57,188 nt of DNA from Chloroflexota bacterium (lineage in GTDB: Bacteria; Chloroflexota; Ktedonobacteria; Ktedonobacterales; JADMIN01), in the NCBI GenBank assembly GCA_021814145.1, contig JAKAIY010000004.1:1-57188 (forward strand). The letters are read 5' to 3'. Made by a program: the position numbers and the translations under genes. Each line of letters opens with the position of its first letter. Position 1 is the stretch's first letter. This document shows, in pieces, positions 15,401 to 23,617 of the stretch. The notes under the pieces are model-generated. The model made no database searches and was not told the DNA's origin. It was given only the letters and a program-made list of their open reading frames with translations.

Positions 15401-16082
15401 AAGCTGGCGGCTCCAGCCGCGCGGCCGCCAGCTGGTCCAGATCGCCACTCACGGTTAATGTCACGTGAGCGTCATCGGGGGACTTTTCCCGGTTCTCTGG
15501 CGAAAGAAGCCCTTGAAGCCGTCGCAGCGCGGCGTCTTCCGACACGCCAAAGCGCTTCGCGAGCCGGCGCGTGACGCCTCCCGCCACGCCATTGGGGCGC
15601 GTGCGCGCGCACAGTGCGAGATAGGCGTCGAGGAATGGGGCTTCCGGCATGAGCAGCGCGACCGCGAAGGCGTTCGCTTCCCGCTCAACGGCGGCGCGGG
15701 CGCTGTACGCCTGGCCAGGGCTCAATGTCTCGTCAATGGTGTAGCCGAGGGCCTCAAGATCAGCGCTTTGGCATGTGGCCAGCGCGACTCCAGCGGCGCT
15801 TCCACCGCTACGATGGAGAACAGCATGGCCGATTTCGTGCGCCAGCGTAAACCGCCGCGCCGCGTCGGACAGCCCAGCGCGCACAAAGATGAGGTCTTCT
15901 CCAGGCTCCAGATAGCCCCAGACGCCCGGATGTAGCGCCGCGTCAAACGTCGCGACATCCAGACCGAGCAGGCGCGCGAGCGTCTCCACTGGCGTCGCCG
16001 CGCCAGGGCGCCACCGTGAGCGCTCGCGCAACCCTGCGAGAAGTGTGGACGCCGCATCAGACGGGTGTGATCGCTCCGTCAC
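12486..16082 (-). CDS. ImmA/IrrE metallopeptidase - UvrD-like helicase - PD(D/E)XK-like fusion
   Basis: This 1198-residue protein joins three modules. Residues about 15-150: an ImmA/IrrE-type zinc peptidase with HEIGH (82-86) and the third-ligand motif EREAN (133-137). Residues about 210-870: a superfamily 1 UvrD/AddA-type helicase with Walker A GPGSGKT (232-238), VDEYQD, GDADQAIYRFRG, RNYRSRG, TAHASKGLEFPVVYLP and FYVAITRARDEL, all intact. Residues about 930-1198: an AddB/Cas4-type nuclease region with YQRCPRQYAYRY and the final CQRCPFAAACPE, enough cysteines for a 4Fe-4S cluster. The nuclease catalytic positions look lost (GEIE for GxID; VRYR for DYK). The GTG start at 16082 follows GGGAGAAG; a TTG at 16124 is the alternative. 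It acts presumably on damaged or foreign DNA; the peptidase may cleave a repressor. Confidence 0.85.
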   Translation of the reverse strand: MTERSHPSDAASTLLAGLRERSRWRPGAATPVETLARLLGLDVATFDAALHPGVWGYLEPGEDLIFVRAGLSDAARRFTLAHEIGHAVLHRSGGSAAGVALATCQSADLEALGYTIDETLSPGQAYSARAAVEREANAFAVALLMPEAPFLDAYLALCARTRPNGVAGGVTRRLAKRFGVSEDAALRRLQGLLSPENREKSPDDAHVTLTVSGDLDQLAAARLEPPAFVIAGPGSGKTSTLVARIAHLTQERGAKPEEILALTFSRKAAAELRERVSGALMGADTSVAPFISTIHRFCLDVLGRHGGLIGLPQDIQLASELELYFLLRQVMREAPLRFFSSPLAPDLHVGDIQQAISRAKDDLLSAAEVSSAAESALRKAEDDNQRDAAERQLEFALIFGLYQRRLNEQRSVDYGDVVALTVRLLTERREIAGEVAARWPYLLVDEYQDINRAMGALLRELASAGSGLWAVGDADQAIYRFRGADPGIVHRFSETFTGAHVVTLVRNYRSRGIILDAASAFAAEFSPMAGRSPLEATRVETDEAPGARAAVRIASAETSEDELAGIARAIEERHQGGRAYQEQAVLLRTRRQMEQVAIGLGARGIPTYTVASALDKDTSKRCIAVVSLLSEPSGAGLIRAGLQPEHAFTRDDATAMLREARYRRTAPLDLALRASGVAGVSDAGRAAMRRLGRILVALRTAPSTAAGLCLYCFSFTRIGERLLRERERKPEDAAALQRLLDLARAFDSWQAAAGAKEESADWAGFAEFLRAASVLRLDTLDRIPGQGADAVRVMTAHASKGLEFPVVYLPQLVNRRFPLTGRPSIVARLIRASDSSDSPAEKDEGLSDEASLFYVAITRARDELILSHARRYGRAQYTVSPFLAPLQREMGERIACERWAETSEVAADAHSEGAARASSQTGLENSSAVFDITELETYQRCPRQYAYRYVDNLWSPASLVSLFNRAIRRTTDEVVRAYAQSRQRNGAFLSREETIALVEERWRATLEEERLSSGGAGAPHNAVLEAYYSRQARATVERLWTRFNQRQREPDAADALIGEAHGREVTVNIGELKIRGEIETIAASSDTRGAGTASATQRAGNPRIVVRYRSSQADTTPTLRDLFSEAASYEALAGEAGRVIEHNLATGAIAPVTLSARQRARLTREALEAASGIMRGDFHANPDEWRCQRCPFAAACPE

Positions 16083-16152
16083 GCAGCTTCTCCCAATGAC
16101 GGTTCCAGATGAAGACAACGCCAATCCTAGAACGTGTGTTCAGCGCGCTTGT

Positions 16153-16161
16153 AGTGTATCA
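16153..16161 (-). promoter_or_regulatory. Candidate extended -10 (TGATACACT) for the helicase fusion gene
   Basis: On the minus strand TGA followed by TACACT, 71 bases upstream of the GTG at 16082; no good -35. Confidence 0.4.
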
Positions 16162-16217
16162 CATCTGGGCGCGCCAAAGACGCGAGCGCGGGTGGAACAT
16201 CCCGCGTTTCCGGCGTG

Positions 16218-16223
16218 TATAAT
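16218..16223 (+). promoter_or_regulatory. Consensus -10 (TATAAT) for the PH-like membrane protein gene
   Basis: A perfect TATAAT lies 58 bases before the ATG at 16282. The -35 region is poor. It is divergent from the helicase-gene promoter. Confidence 0.5.
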
Positions 16224-16281
16224 TTCAGTGCGCCAGCGCGTCCCATCAGAGAGAGGCCGTCGAAGAGGGAATCGGAGAAGA

Positions 16282-16965
16282 ATGATGGAAGCCGAAACCG
16301 TGATGGCTACCGTGCGATCAGGCGCGGCGCCGAGCGAATGGAACGTATGGCCACTTCGTCGCAACCGCGTGCTCATCGGAGCCGCCAAGTGGGCGCTTTT
16401 ATCCCTCGTTGGTTTCGCGCTCCTTGTCCCGGTTATCCTGATCACATATCCCGCGGACTTTGACCACGCCGGAGCCTTCCAGCAATCGTTCGCGACGGTC
16501 ATCATCCTGCTCGTTGGCGCGGTAGCGTTTGGCAGCCTCTGGTTGGCGATTGAGGCGTTACTGCGCGCCCGGCGGGCCAGCGAGTACTGGCTGGTTATCA
16601 CTCCAGAGCTCTTCATCAAGGCGGAGCCACGCCGTCTGTACCAGATCCCGCTCGAAGATATCGCCGACATAACCCTGAAAGGTTTCGCGCGGCCAGAAGA
16701 TATCGCTGCCCGGAACGCCGCCAGTCCGCAATACTTCGCTCTGGGCCAGTTCTCGCGTGTCGCCGGCCAGATAGGGGCGATCGGCGCCGCGGGCAGGCGG
16801 ACGCGGGAAGCGCCATCGCTCGCGTTCCGGGATCGCCGCGACAATCGCACGGTGATTATCGGAACCGACGACTCATTTGATCACCTCGGCGCAATTGAGC
16901 ATATCCTGAAGGAGCGCGCGGGCAGACGGGAAGAGGCTATGTGGCGCGCCTCCCACAAGAACTAG
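16282..16965 (+). CDS. Two-pass membrane protein with bacterial PH-like domain
   Basis: A 227-residue protein. Two hydrophobic segments span about residues 33-55 and 68-92, then a region starting EYWLVITPELFIKAEPRRLYQIPLEDIADI, the beta-strand pattern of bacterial PH (YcxB-like) domains, and an amphipathic helix near the end (DHLGAIEHILKERAG). The ATG at 16282 follows GGAGAAG; the open frame upstream of it overlaps the helicase promoter and is not used. Function unknown; such proteins are thought to be membrane scaffolds. Confidence 0.65.
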   Translation: MMEAETVMATVRSGAAPSEWNVWPLRRNRVLIGAAKWALLSLVGFALLVPVILITYPADFDHAGAFQQSFATVIILLVGAVAFGSLWLAIEALLRARRASEYWLVITPELFIKAEPRRLYQIPLEDIADITLKGFARPEDIAARNAASPQYFALGQFSRVAGQIGAIGAAGRRTREAPSLAFRDRRDNRTVIIGTDDSFDHLGAIEHILKERAGRREEAMWRASHKN

Positions 16966-17022
16966 CCCGCCTGGCGATGGCCGCGCCGTCACGCTGGGAT
17001 GGCGCGCGAAAGGTGTGGACAG

Positions 17023-17346
17023 ATGGATGGCGAATCGGTGACCGATTTGATTCTGCGCGCGGTCGCCGCGATGCGCGAGCGCGGCGAGCTCCCGGAAATC
17101 GAAGCGCCCAGCATAGTGGTCGTTCATGCCATGAGCGCCGGAGCGAAAACGTTCCGCGCGAATGTCGGGCAGGCGCTTGCCGCGGCGCAGACCGATGAGC
17201 AGACGCGCCTGAGCGCCCAGGCGCTCGCGCATGCCGTCGCGGACTACCTGCGCGAGGTTGTGGATCTCGTCCCCGCCTACCACGAGGTCGCCGCCGTCAC
17301 CTCAACTGACGATGGCTCGCTCATCATCACCCTGCGAGGCGCATAA
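17023..17346 (+). CDS. Hypothetical protein (107 aa)
   Basis: An unrecognised small protein, helical at first (ESVTDLILRAVAAMRERGEL), with VVVHAMSAGAKTFRANVGQALAAA in the middle and a final VAAVTSTDDGSLIITLRG that looks like a beta hairpin. ATG 17023 is preferred for the AAAGGTG upstream; ATG 16999 is the other choice. It lies 57 bases after the PH-like gene and is probably co-transcribed with it. A two-way terminator follows. Confidence 0.5.
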   Translation: MDGESVTDLILRAVAAMRERGELPEIEAPSIVVVHAMSAGAKTFRANVGQALAAAQTDEQTRLSAQALAHAVADYLREVVDLVPAYHEVAAVTSTDDGSLIITLRGA

Positions 17347-17352
17347 GCGCGA

Positions 17353-17385
17353 ATGAGGCCCCCGCGCCTGACGCGAGGGCCTCAT
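17353..17385. terminator. Two-way terminator between hypothetical gene and cyclophilin gene
   Basis: ATGAGGCCC and GGGCCTCAT form a 9-bp stem; inside, CGCG pairs with CGCG around CCTGA. It sits between convergent stops at 17346 and 17405. Confidence 0.6.
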
Positions 17386-17404
17386 CATTCAGGGTACGGA
17401 TACG

Positions 17405-18205
17405 CTACTTGACCTGAATTGTCACCGTCTTGATGACATCGTCCGCCACAATCTTCTTGGCGACATCCAGCCCTGAGATCACCTTGCCGAAGATGGTGTA
17501 GCTCTTCGGAAGTGAGCTATCGTCTCCGGTGCAAATGAAGAACTGCGCGCCGTTTGTATTAGGGCCCGCGTTCGCCATCGCGACCGTTCCCGCTACGTAA
17601 TTGCCCACGACCTGCTCGTCTTTGAATGTGTAGCCAGGGATTGTTTTGGGATCCTGGCCATTCTTGGCGACGGTAGCGCCCTGAATGAGCGACAGCGTCG
17701 AGGGCTGGCCATCAAGCACGCTAGGCTTGCCCGGAACCTCGACACGCCAGAAATACAGCCCGTCATAAAAATGCTGCTGCGCGAGGAAGACGAAGTTGTT
17801 GGTTGCGATTGGCGCGTCCTTCGCGTCGAGCTGGATGACGATATTGCCCTTCGCCGTCTCAATCGTCGCGATGTAGGTCTTGCTGGTGTTGATCGTCATG
17901 ATCGGCGCTTTGTCGCAGTGGTGCGTCTTGAGATCGCACTTGGCCTGCACGGGAGGCGGTGGAGCGAACGGCCCCAGCTTGTTCTGGTAGCCGTAGAACG
18001 TTACCAGGCCAAGCGCCAGCACAACCGCGAACGTCGTCGCCCATGGATAACGGCTCAGGAAGCCGGTTCGTTTCTTGCGATAAGCGCCACGGGAAGCAGC
18101 TGAGGAGCTTCTGACGACGGGGCGATCCGCCGCAGGGGTCGCGTGCGCCTGCTGGATCTTCGCTTGTCGCCGCGCCTCCGCGCGCTTATCCACAGTCTTC
18201 GGCAT
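17405..18205 (-). CDS. Membrane-anchored cyclophilin-type peptidyl-prolyl isomerase
   Basis: The 266-residue protein has a basic N-terminal part of about 50 residues, one membrane helix (YPWATTFAVVLALGLVTFYGY, trimmed here to its core AVVLALGLV), a Pro-rich linker and a cyclophilin domain outside the cell. The isomerase region shows TAKGNIVIQL, APIATNNFVFLA, GLYFWRVEVPG (the catalytic Arg kept), SLIQGATV, GTVAMANAG and NGAQFFICTGD. Two cysteines (CDLKTHHC) precede the domain. It probably helps fold exported proteins. ATG 18205 follows AGGGAGA; ATG 18223 is possible. Confidence 0.87.
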   Translation of the reverse strand: MPKTVDKRAEARRQAKIQQAHATPAADRPVVRSSSAASRGAYRKKRTGFLSRYPWATTFAVVLALGLVTFYGYQNKLGPFAPPPPVQAKCDLKTHHCDKAPIMTINTSKTYIATIETAKGNIVIQLDAKDAPIATNNFVFLAQQHFYDGLYFWRVEVPGKPSVLDGQPSTLSLIQGATVAKNGQDPKTIPGYTFKDEQVVGNYVAGTVAMANAGPNTNGAQFFICTGDDSSLPKSYTIFGKVISGLDVAKKIVADDVIKTVTIQVK

Positions 18206-18311
18206 CGAGTTCGTCTCCCTCATGCCCCGTACCGTCGCTGTCCCGCATACGAGGCGCGCAATACCTGCCGCGCGGCGCTCTGTCCAGTCGTGGCCGCGTA
18301 GCTCCTGAGCG

Positions 18312-18317
18312 TATAAT
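18312..18317 (+). promoter_or_regulatory. Consensus -10 (TATAAT) for uvrC
   Basis: TATAAT stands 98 bases before the uvrC ATG in the region shared with the divergent cyclophilin gene. No clear -35, and no SOS-like operator was recognised near it. Confidence 0.5.
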
Positions 18318-18414
18318 ACTCGTGCGCTGGGCAACGGTCAATTCACCGCGCCAGATTCCGCTGAGACGCCTCACACGCCGCCCAGTTCGCTCGCGTTCCC
18401 AAGGTGAGGAAGCC

Positions 18415-20427
18415 ATGCCTGACATATCCGAGAAGATCGAAGCCATCCTGCAGTCACTGCCCCACAAACCCGGCATCTATCTCCACAAGGACGCCGAAGG
18501 GGTCGTGCTGTACGTTGGCAAGGCGAGCGACCTGCGCCAGCGCGTGCGCTCCTACTTCGGCGATCCCTCAGATTTGGGCCCCAAGAACCGCGCGCTGGTC
18601 GCGCGGATCGCTGATATCGAGTTCATCGTCGTTGGCAGCGAGCTTGAGGCGCTGATCCTGGAAAATGAGTATATCAAGCGCTTTCAGCCGAAGTACAACG
18701 TCCGCCTGCGCGACGACAAGAACTATCCCTACATCAAGGTCTCCCTCACTGAGGACTTCCCGCGTGTCTACCGTGTCCGGAGCTTCCGGCGCGATGGCGA
18801 CCGCTACTTTGGCCCCTACACCAGCTCAGGCGCGGTGGATGCGACGCTTGACCTCATGAACAAGATTTTCCCCTACCGCACCTGCCGCTATGACGCCAGC
18901 GCCTGGGCGCCGCCACGCGGCCAGGAGGACGCGCCTCCGCCGGACTGGAAGCTCAAGCGGCTGCCACGCCCCTGCACGCAGTATTACATCCATCGCTGCA
19001 ACGCTCCCTGCGTCGGCCTGGTGAGCCGGGAGCAGTACGACGCGGTGATTCGGCAGGTCATGCTTTTCCTGGAAGGCAAGCATGACGAGGCGCTGCGCGA
19101 CCTGCAAGAGCAGATGGTCGAGGCCTCGGAAAACCTGGAGTTCGAGCGGGCGGCGACGCTGCGCGACCGCATTCAGGCTGTCGAGAGCGTGCTGGAGAAG
19201 CAGAAGATCATCAACACGACCGGCTCCGATGATCAGGATGTGATCGCTATCGCCGGCCAGGATGACGAGACCTGTGCGCAGGTCTTTTTCTTCCGCGGCG
19301 GCCGTCTCGCCGGACGCGAGTTCTTCATCCTGCAAGGGACGCGCGACACGGCGGAATCCGAGATTATCCAGATGTTCGCGCAGCAGTTCTACGATTCCGC
19401 GCCGCACGTGCCGGGCGAGATCATCCTCAGCCACGAGCCGGAGGATAGCGAAACGCTGCGCGGGTGGCTGCGACAGAAGCGCGGCGGCGCGGTGACGATC
19501 ACCATTCCCCAGCGTGGCGACAAACTCCGGCTGGTCACGATGGTCGCCCAGAACGCGCGCGAGGCGCTGGAACAGCAGCGAATCAAGTGGCTCTCTGACA
19601 GCCAGAAAACCTCGCTTGCCCTCGATGAGCTGCGCGACGCCTTCAACCTGCCCGCTCCGCCCCGGCGCATCGAGTGCTACGACATCTCCAACATTCAGGG
19701 AGACAATAGCGTAGGCTCGATGGTCGTCATGGAAAACGGCAAGCCCAAGAACAGCGAGTATCGCCGCTTCCGTATCAAGACTGTCGAGGGCGCGAATGAC
19801 GCCGCGAGTCTCGCGGAGATCCTTCGCCGCCGCTTCCAGCGCCAGCAGGCTACCAGTGAGCGCATGCCGCCGGAAGGCTCGCTGGCGCAGGGAGCCGGTG
19901 AGCCGCTAAACGAGGAAGGGGCAAGCGCCGACATGCTGGGCGATCCGTGGGCGCTTCTTCCCGACCTCATCATCGTTGATGGCGGCAGACCGCAGCTCAG
20001 CGCCGCCGCCGCTGTCATTGAGGAGCTGGGCGTGCGCGCGCCGGTGATAGGGATCGCCAAGGAGGATCACGGCAGCATCAGCACACACGAGGAAATTTAC
20101 CTCATCGAGCGGCCTGACCCACTGGTCCTGCCGCGCGGCTCGCAGGGGCTCTATCTCCTCCAGCGCATCCGCGACGAAGCGCACCGCTTCGCCATCACGT
20201 ATCACCGCAATGTGCGCTCGGCGGGTACGTTCCGCTCCGTGCTGGACGAAATCCCCGGCATTGGACCCAAGCGCAAGAAAGCCCTGATCCGCCACTTTGG
20301 CTCCCCACGAAACATCGCGAGCGCGTCAGTTGAAGATATCGCCGCCATCGCGGGCATGAGCCATGAGCTTGCGGAGCGCGTCAAGGAGTTCATCGGCAAC
20401 GGCCGCGCTGTGAGCGTCAGTGAGTGA
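18415..20427 (+). CDS. uvrC: Excinuclease ABC subunit C
   Basis: The 670-residue protein makes both incisions in nucleotide excision repair after UvrB has marked a lesion. Seen in order: the GIY-YIG nuclease (KPGIYLHKDAEGVVLYVGKA; 3' incision), the CxCx-type region around CNAPCVGLVSREQY, the UVR motif (LEFERAATLRDRIQAVE), the RNase H-like domain (ECYDISNIQGDNSVGSMVV, IIVDGG; 5' incision), and C-terminal helix-hairpin-helix repeats (IPGIGPKRKKALIRHFG). ATG 18415 follows AGGTGAGGA; upstream codons of the open frame are not used. Its stop is 14 bases from the convergent DUF4129 gene. uvrB is 33 kb away in this window. Confidence 0.97.
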   Translation: MPDISEKIEAILQSLPHKPGIYLHKDAEGVVLYVGKASDLRQRVRSYFGDPSDLGPKNRALVARIADIEFIVVGSELEALILENEYIKRFQPKYNVRLRDDKNYPYIKVSLTEDFPRVYRVRSFRRDGDRYFGPYTSSGAVDATLDLMNKIFPYRTCRYDASAWAPPRGQEDAPPPDWKLKRLPRPCTQYYIHRCNAPCVGLVSREQYDAVIRQVMLFLEGKHDEALRDLQEQMVEASENLEFERAATLRDRIQAVESVLEKQKIINTTGSDDQDVIAIAGQDDETCAQVFFFRGGRLAGREFFILQGTRDTAESEIIQMFAQQFYDSAPHVPGEIILSHEPEDSETLRGWLRQKRGGAVTITIPQRGDKLRLVTMVAQNAREALEQQRIKWLSDSQKTSLALDELRDAFNLPAPPRRIECYDISNIQGDNSVGSMVVMENGKPKNSEYRRFRIKTVEGANDAASLAEILRRRFQRQQATSERMPPEGSLAQGAGEPLNEEGASADMLGDPWALLPDLIIVDGGRPQLSAAAAVIEELGVRAPVIGIAKEDHGSISTHEEIYLIERPDPLVLPRGSQGLYLLQRIRDEAHRFAITYHRNVRSAGTFRSVLDEIPGIGPKRKKALIRHFGSPRNIASASVEDIAAIAGMSHELAERVKEFIGNGRAVSVSE

Positions 20428-20441
20428 GCGCCCGCGCCAGC

Positions 20442-21992
20442 TCACCGACCACGGTGGGCTGGCTCTTTCGCCAGCGTGTTGATGCGCCGCACCGCCTGTC
20501 GCGTCCGCGCGGCGACCGCGTCAGACGCTGGCGGATCGTGCTCGGCGGCGCCATAGCGGGCGTCATCATAGGCGCGGGTGAGCGCACGAAGCTCGCTGGC
20601 GTCTGAATCTCCCGTCCGCGCCGCGCCCGCGTCCAGCGCCGTCGCCAGCCGCGCCGCGTATTCGTCCGCTGTCTCACTCTCCCGGCGCTCATACCCAGCC
20701 CGCGCGCCTGCTCGCAGAACTTCCCGGTAGAGCCAGCGCGCGCCGCCCCGCCGCAGCTCATCGCGCTCCGAAGGCCGCCTTCTCGCGCTCCGCCAGCGAT
20801 TCAGCAGATTCCGCGCCTGCTGCCTCAACAGGCCACCGGCGTCAAGGTCTTCCCGCTCTTCCTCCACTTCCTCGTCAGTAGACTTGCTCAGCGACTTCAG
20901 CAGGACGCGCGCGAGGAGGAACAGGAGAATCAGGACGCCGATTACGGCGATCGCGCCAATGATGATTGCCGCGATATTGCCATACGCGGCAGGAATGGGC
21001 GGTGTAACATGCGTGTTCTTGACGCCGCTCGGCGGCTGGGGCGTGTGAGGCGGCTGATTGGGCAGATTCTTCGGGATAAGGAACGAGAGCCAGTATACTG
21101 AGATGAGATAGAGCAGATACGCGAGAGATTGCGTGAGCCAGGCTCCCGCCTGATTCAGGAGCGTCGCGACAGGCCCCAGCCATGTGAAGAGGGTTCGCAG
21201 AGCGCGCACGTTCAAAGCGCCGCCGATCAGCGCTACGCTGGCGGAGATCACGAACGCCATGATGACCGCGGTAATCTGCCAGCGGGTCGAATATTCCGCG
21301 CCTGGCATGATCGTATCTGTGCGCCCTGAGCCCGCGAGTGGACGTGACAGCGCGAGAGCGGACATTCCCGCGAAGCCCTCTAGCGCCAGCAAGATCAGCA
21401 GCGCCGCCGACACATCACCCACAAACGCGGGCGGCGTCGCCAGGCTGCCAAAGATAGCGAGCGTCAGCGCGCCCAGGCCTATGCTGAACCGCCGGCTGAC
21501 GCGAGAAAACGCGGGCGCTGGCTCGCCCAGCGCGCTGCCGCGCCACCCGAGATACACTGTCAGCGGAATCAGGCCGGCAAGCCCCGAATAATCTGTCTCT
21601 CCGTTCGACAGCGCGCTGAGCCAGGAAGTTGAAAAGAGCGGCAGCGACTCGCCGCCGAACATGAGTGGAGAGAAGCGCGCGAGCGCCAGAACAGACACGC
21701 CCGCGAGGAGTATCCAGGCGCCCATCACCGCGATGGCGCTGTACCGCATCAGACGCCATCGCGCTACAGCGAAAAGCGCCAGGATGCCCGCGACCAGCCA
21801 GAACGGCGCGGCGGTCTGGCGCGCATCGCCGATCTGCGCCGCCGCGTAGACGATCAGCCATGCCTGTACAGGCGCCGCTTCCAACGCGAGAAGCGTGAGA
21901 AACAGGAGCGCGGCGCGCATTGTGTTAGCTGGCGGCAGATGAACGCGCGCTCTCAACATCTTCACGATCGTGTTCCCCGTCTCCATGGACAT
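20442..21992 (-). CDS. Multi-pass membrane protein with C-terminal DUF4129
   Basis: The 516-residue protein has about nine hydrophobic segments in the first 390 residues, a charged stretch (TDEEVEEEREDLDAGG), and a cytoplasmic C-terminal region (LRRGGARWLYREVLRAG..RRESETADEYAARL) that fits DUF4129. Such proteins are the third member of MoxR-DUF58-transglutaminase/DUF4129 clusters linked to envelope integrity. Here the transglutaminase domain itself is absent; a transglutaminase-like protein is at 10.3-11.4 kb. ATG 21992 has GGAG 5 bases upstream and overlaps the DUF58 gene by 68 bases; ATG 21920, 4 bases after that stop, is the alternative and begins at the first membrane helix. Confidence 0.75.
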   Translation of the reverse strand: MSMETGNTIVKMLRARVHLPPANTMRAALLFLTLLALEAAPVQAWLIVYAAAQIGDARQTAAPFWLVAGILALFAVARWRLMRYSAIAVMGAWILLAGVSVLALARFSPLMFGGESLPLFSTSWLSALSNGETDYSGLAGLIPLTVYLGWRGSALGEPAPAFSRVSRRFSIGLGALTLAIFGSLATPPAFVGDVSAALLILLALEGFAGMSALALSRPLAGSGRTDTIMPGAEYSTRWQITAVIMAFVISASVALIGGALNVRALRTLFTWLGPVATLLNQAGAWLTQSLAYLLYLISVYWLSFLIPKNLPNQPPHTPQPPSGVKNTHVTPPIPAAYGNIAAIIIGAIAVIGVLILLFLLARVLLKSLSKSTDEEVEEEREDLDAGGLLRQQARNLLNRWRSARRRPSERDELRRGGARWLYREVLRAGARAGYERRESETADEYAARLATALDAGAARTGDSDASELRALTRAYDDARYGAAEHDPPASDAVAARTRQAVRRINTLAKEPAHRGR

Positions 21993-23562
21993 TGTTCTCC
22001 GGCGAGTCACTGTGTAGCGCCGCGTTCGCCTGGCGGCGCCGGCGGCGCCGCTCCGCGATAAGCGCGCGCTCGTTGCGAAGCTGATCAGGCGCCATCGGCA
22101 TACTGGCCCGCCGGTGCGACATGTCGCCTAGCGCCTCCTTGATGAGCTTCCGCCATGCGGAGCGCCCACCAATATAGATGGCGCTCAACATGCTCGCGTG
22201 TACCTCGCGGCCGGCGTCGCTGGCTTCCGCGTCAGCGTCTCCCTCTCGCGAGGTGAGCAGTAAGGTCACATCACGACCGCGCGCCCGGATCTCGCGCAGC
22301 GCGATAAGCGTTGGCACGTCTACCATTGAATCCAGCCCGATATAGACCAGCGACGCGCCCATCGGGAGCGTCCTCCGCTCGGTCGCCAGAAGGCTCGCCA
22401 GTGAGGCGCCGTTATAGGGTAACAGACGGGCCAGTCCATCAAGAATCTGCGTCAGGCCTTCGAGGCGTGTTGAAGGGGCGAGGCGGAGGCGAGGTGCGGC
22501 TCCAGCCTGCGGAGCCTCCATGTCACGCATGGTGGCAAGCGATCCGTTCGAGAGCAGGCCTACCGCATAGCCATCCTGAAAGGCCCAATGCGCGACAGAT
22601 GCCGCCGCGGAGATCGCCAGTTCGCTCAACTCCGGATCATAGCCCATTTGCACGCTCTTGAACGTCCGTATGTCGAGAGCGATCATCAGCGTGCGCTGGG
22701 TTGAAGGATCGAGGATCTTGCTTTGCGGCGTGCCTGTTCGCGCGGTCGCCTTCCAGTGAATGCGCCGGGGATCATCGCCTGGCATGTACTGCCGCACGCC
22801 TGAAACGCGCAGGGGGTCTTCGAGGAGCCGAACACGCGAAGCCCGGTCGCCAAAAGGGGCTTGTGGCGCGAGGCCAAAGCGATCAAGTGGCGCTATAAGA
22901 GGGTGCACGATCAGCGTTTGTTCCGTCGCGAGCGTTTCCTCGCGCGTGAGAAGGCCGAACGGATCGGTCACCTTAATCGTCGTCGGGCCGAACGTGAAGA
23001 CGCCACGTTGCGAAGCGCGGATGTAGAATCGCCGGCGAAGTCGTTGAAAAGCCCACATTCCCATGGTCTGGACCAACTCGGCGCGCGAGGGCAGCGGCGA
23101 AATGTCCAGGGTCATGCCGAGAGCTGGCAAGTCGTCTGGAAAGTTGTCTGTCGCCTCCACAAACGGCAATGGCAGCAAACTGCGATTCTCCACCACCAGT
23201 GGGGCCTCAACCACAGACGCGAAGCTCGTCCGGGTTACCTCCAGCGGCCGGATGAACGTGAGGCCCCGCAAGCCGTACGCATGCCAGATCTCGGGGACGG
23301 CGGCTATCGCCAGGACAAGCAGCCCGGCAACGAGCAGAAGCGCAGAACCCAGCAGGATCGCCGCGAGGATCAGCAGGGCGGCGACAAGATAGAGCGAGCG
23401 TCGCGCGCCAAGCGAAGGGTCGGCCAGCAGCCGGCGAACACGCGCGCGCCGCCGCATAATTCCCATCTCGCGATATGCTCTGGCGGCCGCCCAGGATCGC
23501 GCATAGACGCCGAGTGAGAGGGGCGGTGTTTTCGCGTCATCTGACTGATGATCGTCGCTCAT
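21925..23562 (-). CDS. DUF58 domain protein
   Basis: A 545-residue protein with two membrane helices near residues 55-95 and a large cytoplasmic part. The DUF58 signature is VRQYMPGDDPRRIHWKATARTG, about residues 275-296, followed by a von Willebrand A-like region (LMIALDIRTFKS..). A basic, low-complexity tail (ERRRRRRQANAAL) ends it. DUF58 proteins act with MoxR ATPases, probably as the metal-binding client or adaptor. It starts with ATG 23562, 55 bases after the MoxR stop, and overlaps the DUF4129 gene. Confidence 0.88.
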   Translation of the reverse strand: MSDDHQSDDAKTPPLSLGVYARSWAAARAYREMGIMRRRARVRRLLADPSLGARRSLYLVAALLILAAILLGSALLLVAGLLVLAIAAVPEIWHAYGLRGLTFIRPLEVTRTSFASVVEAPLVVENRSLLPLPFVEATDNFPDDLPALGMTLDISPLPSRAELVQTMGMWAFQRLRRRFYIRASQRGVFTFGPTTIKVTDPFGLLTREETLATEQTLIVHPLIAPLDRFGLAPQAPFGDRASRVRLLEDPLRVSGVRQYMPGDDPRRIHWKATARTGTPQSKILDPSTQRTLMIALDIRTFKSVQMGYDPELSELAISAAASVAHWAFQDGYAVGLLSNGSLATMRDMEAPQAGAAPRLRLAPSTRLEGLTQILDGLARLLPYNGASLASLLATERRTLPMGASLVYIGLDSMVDVPTLIALREIRARGRDVTLLLTSREGDADAEASDAGREVHASMLSAIYIGGRSAWRKLIKEALGDMSHRRASMPMAPDQLRNERALIAERRRRRRQANAALHSDSPENNVHGDGEHDREDVESARSSAAS

Positions 23563-23617
23563 GACCGATGTCCTTCGCAGCGAGCGTGGCTAACCTGGCG
23601 TATTTCTGTGGACATGA

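Noticed and set aside
16045-16281. N-terminal extension of the PH-like membrane protein
   Set aside because: Runs antisense through the start of the helicase gene and through the promoter; ATG 16282 has the ribosome site.
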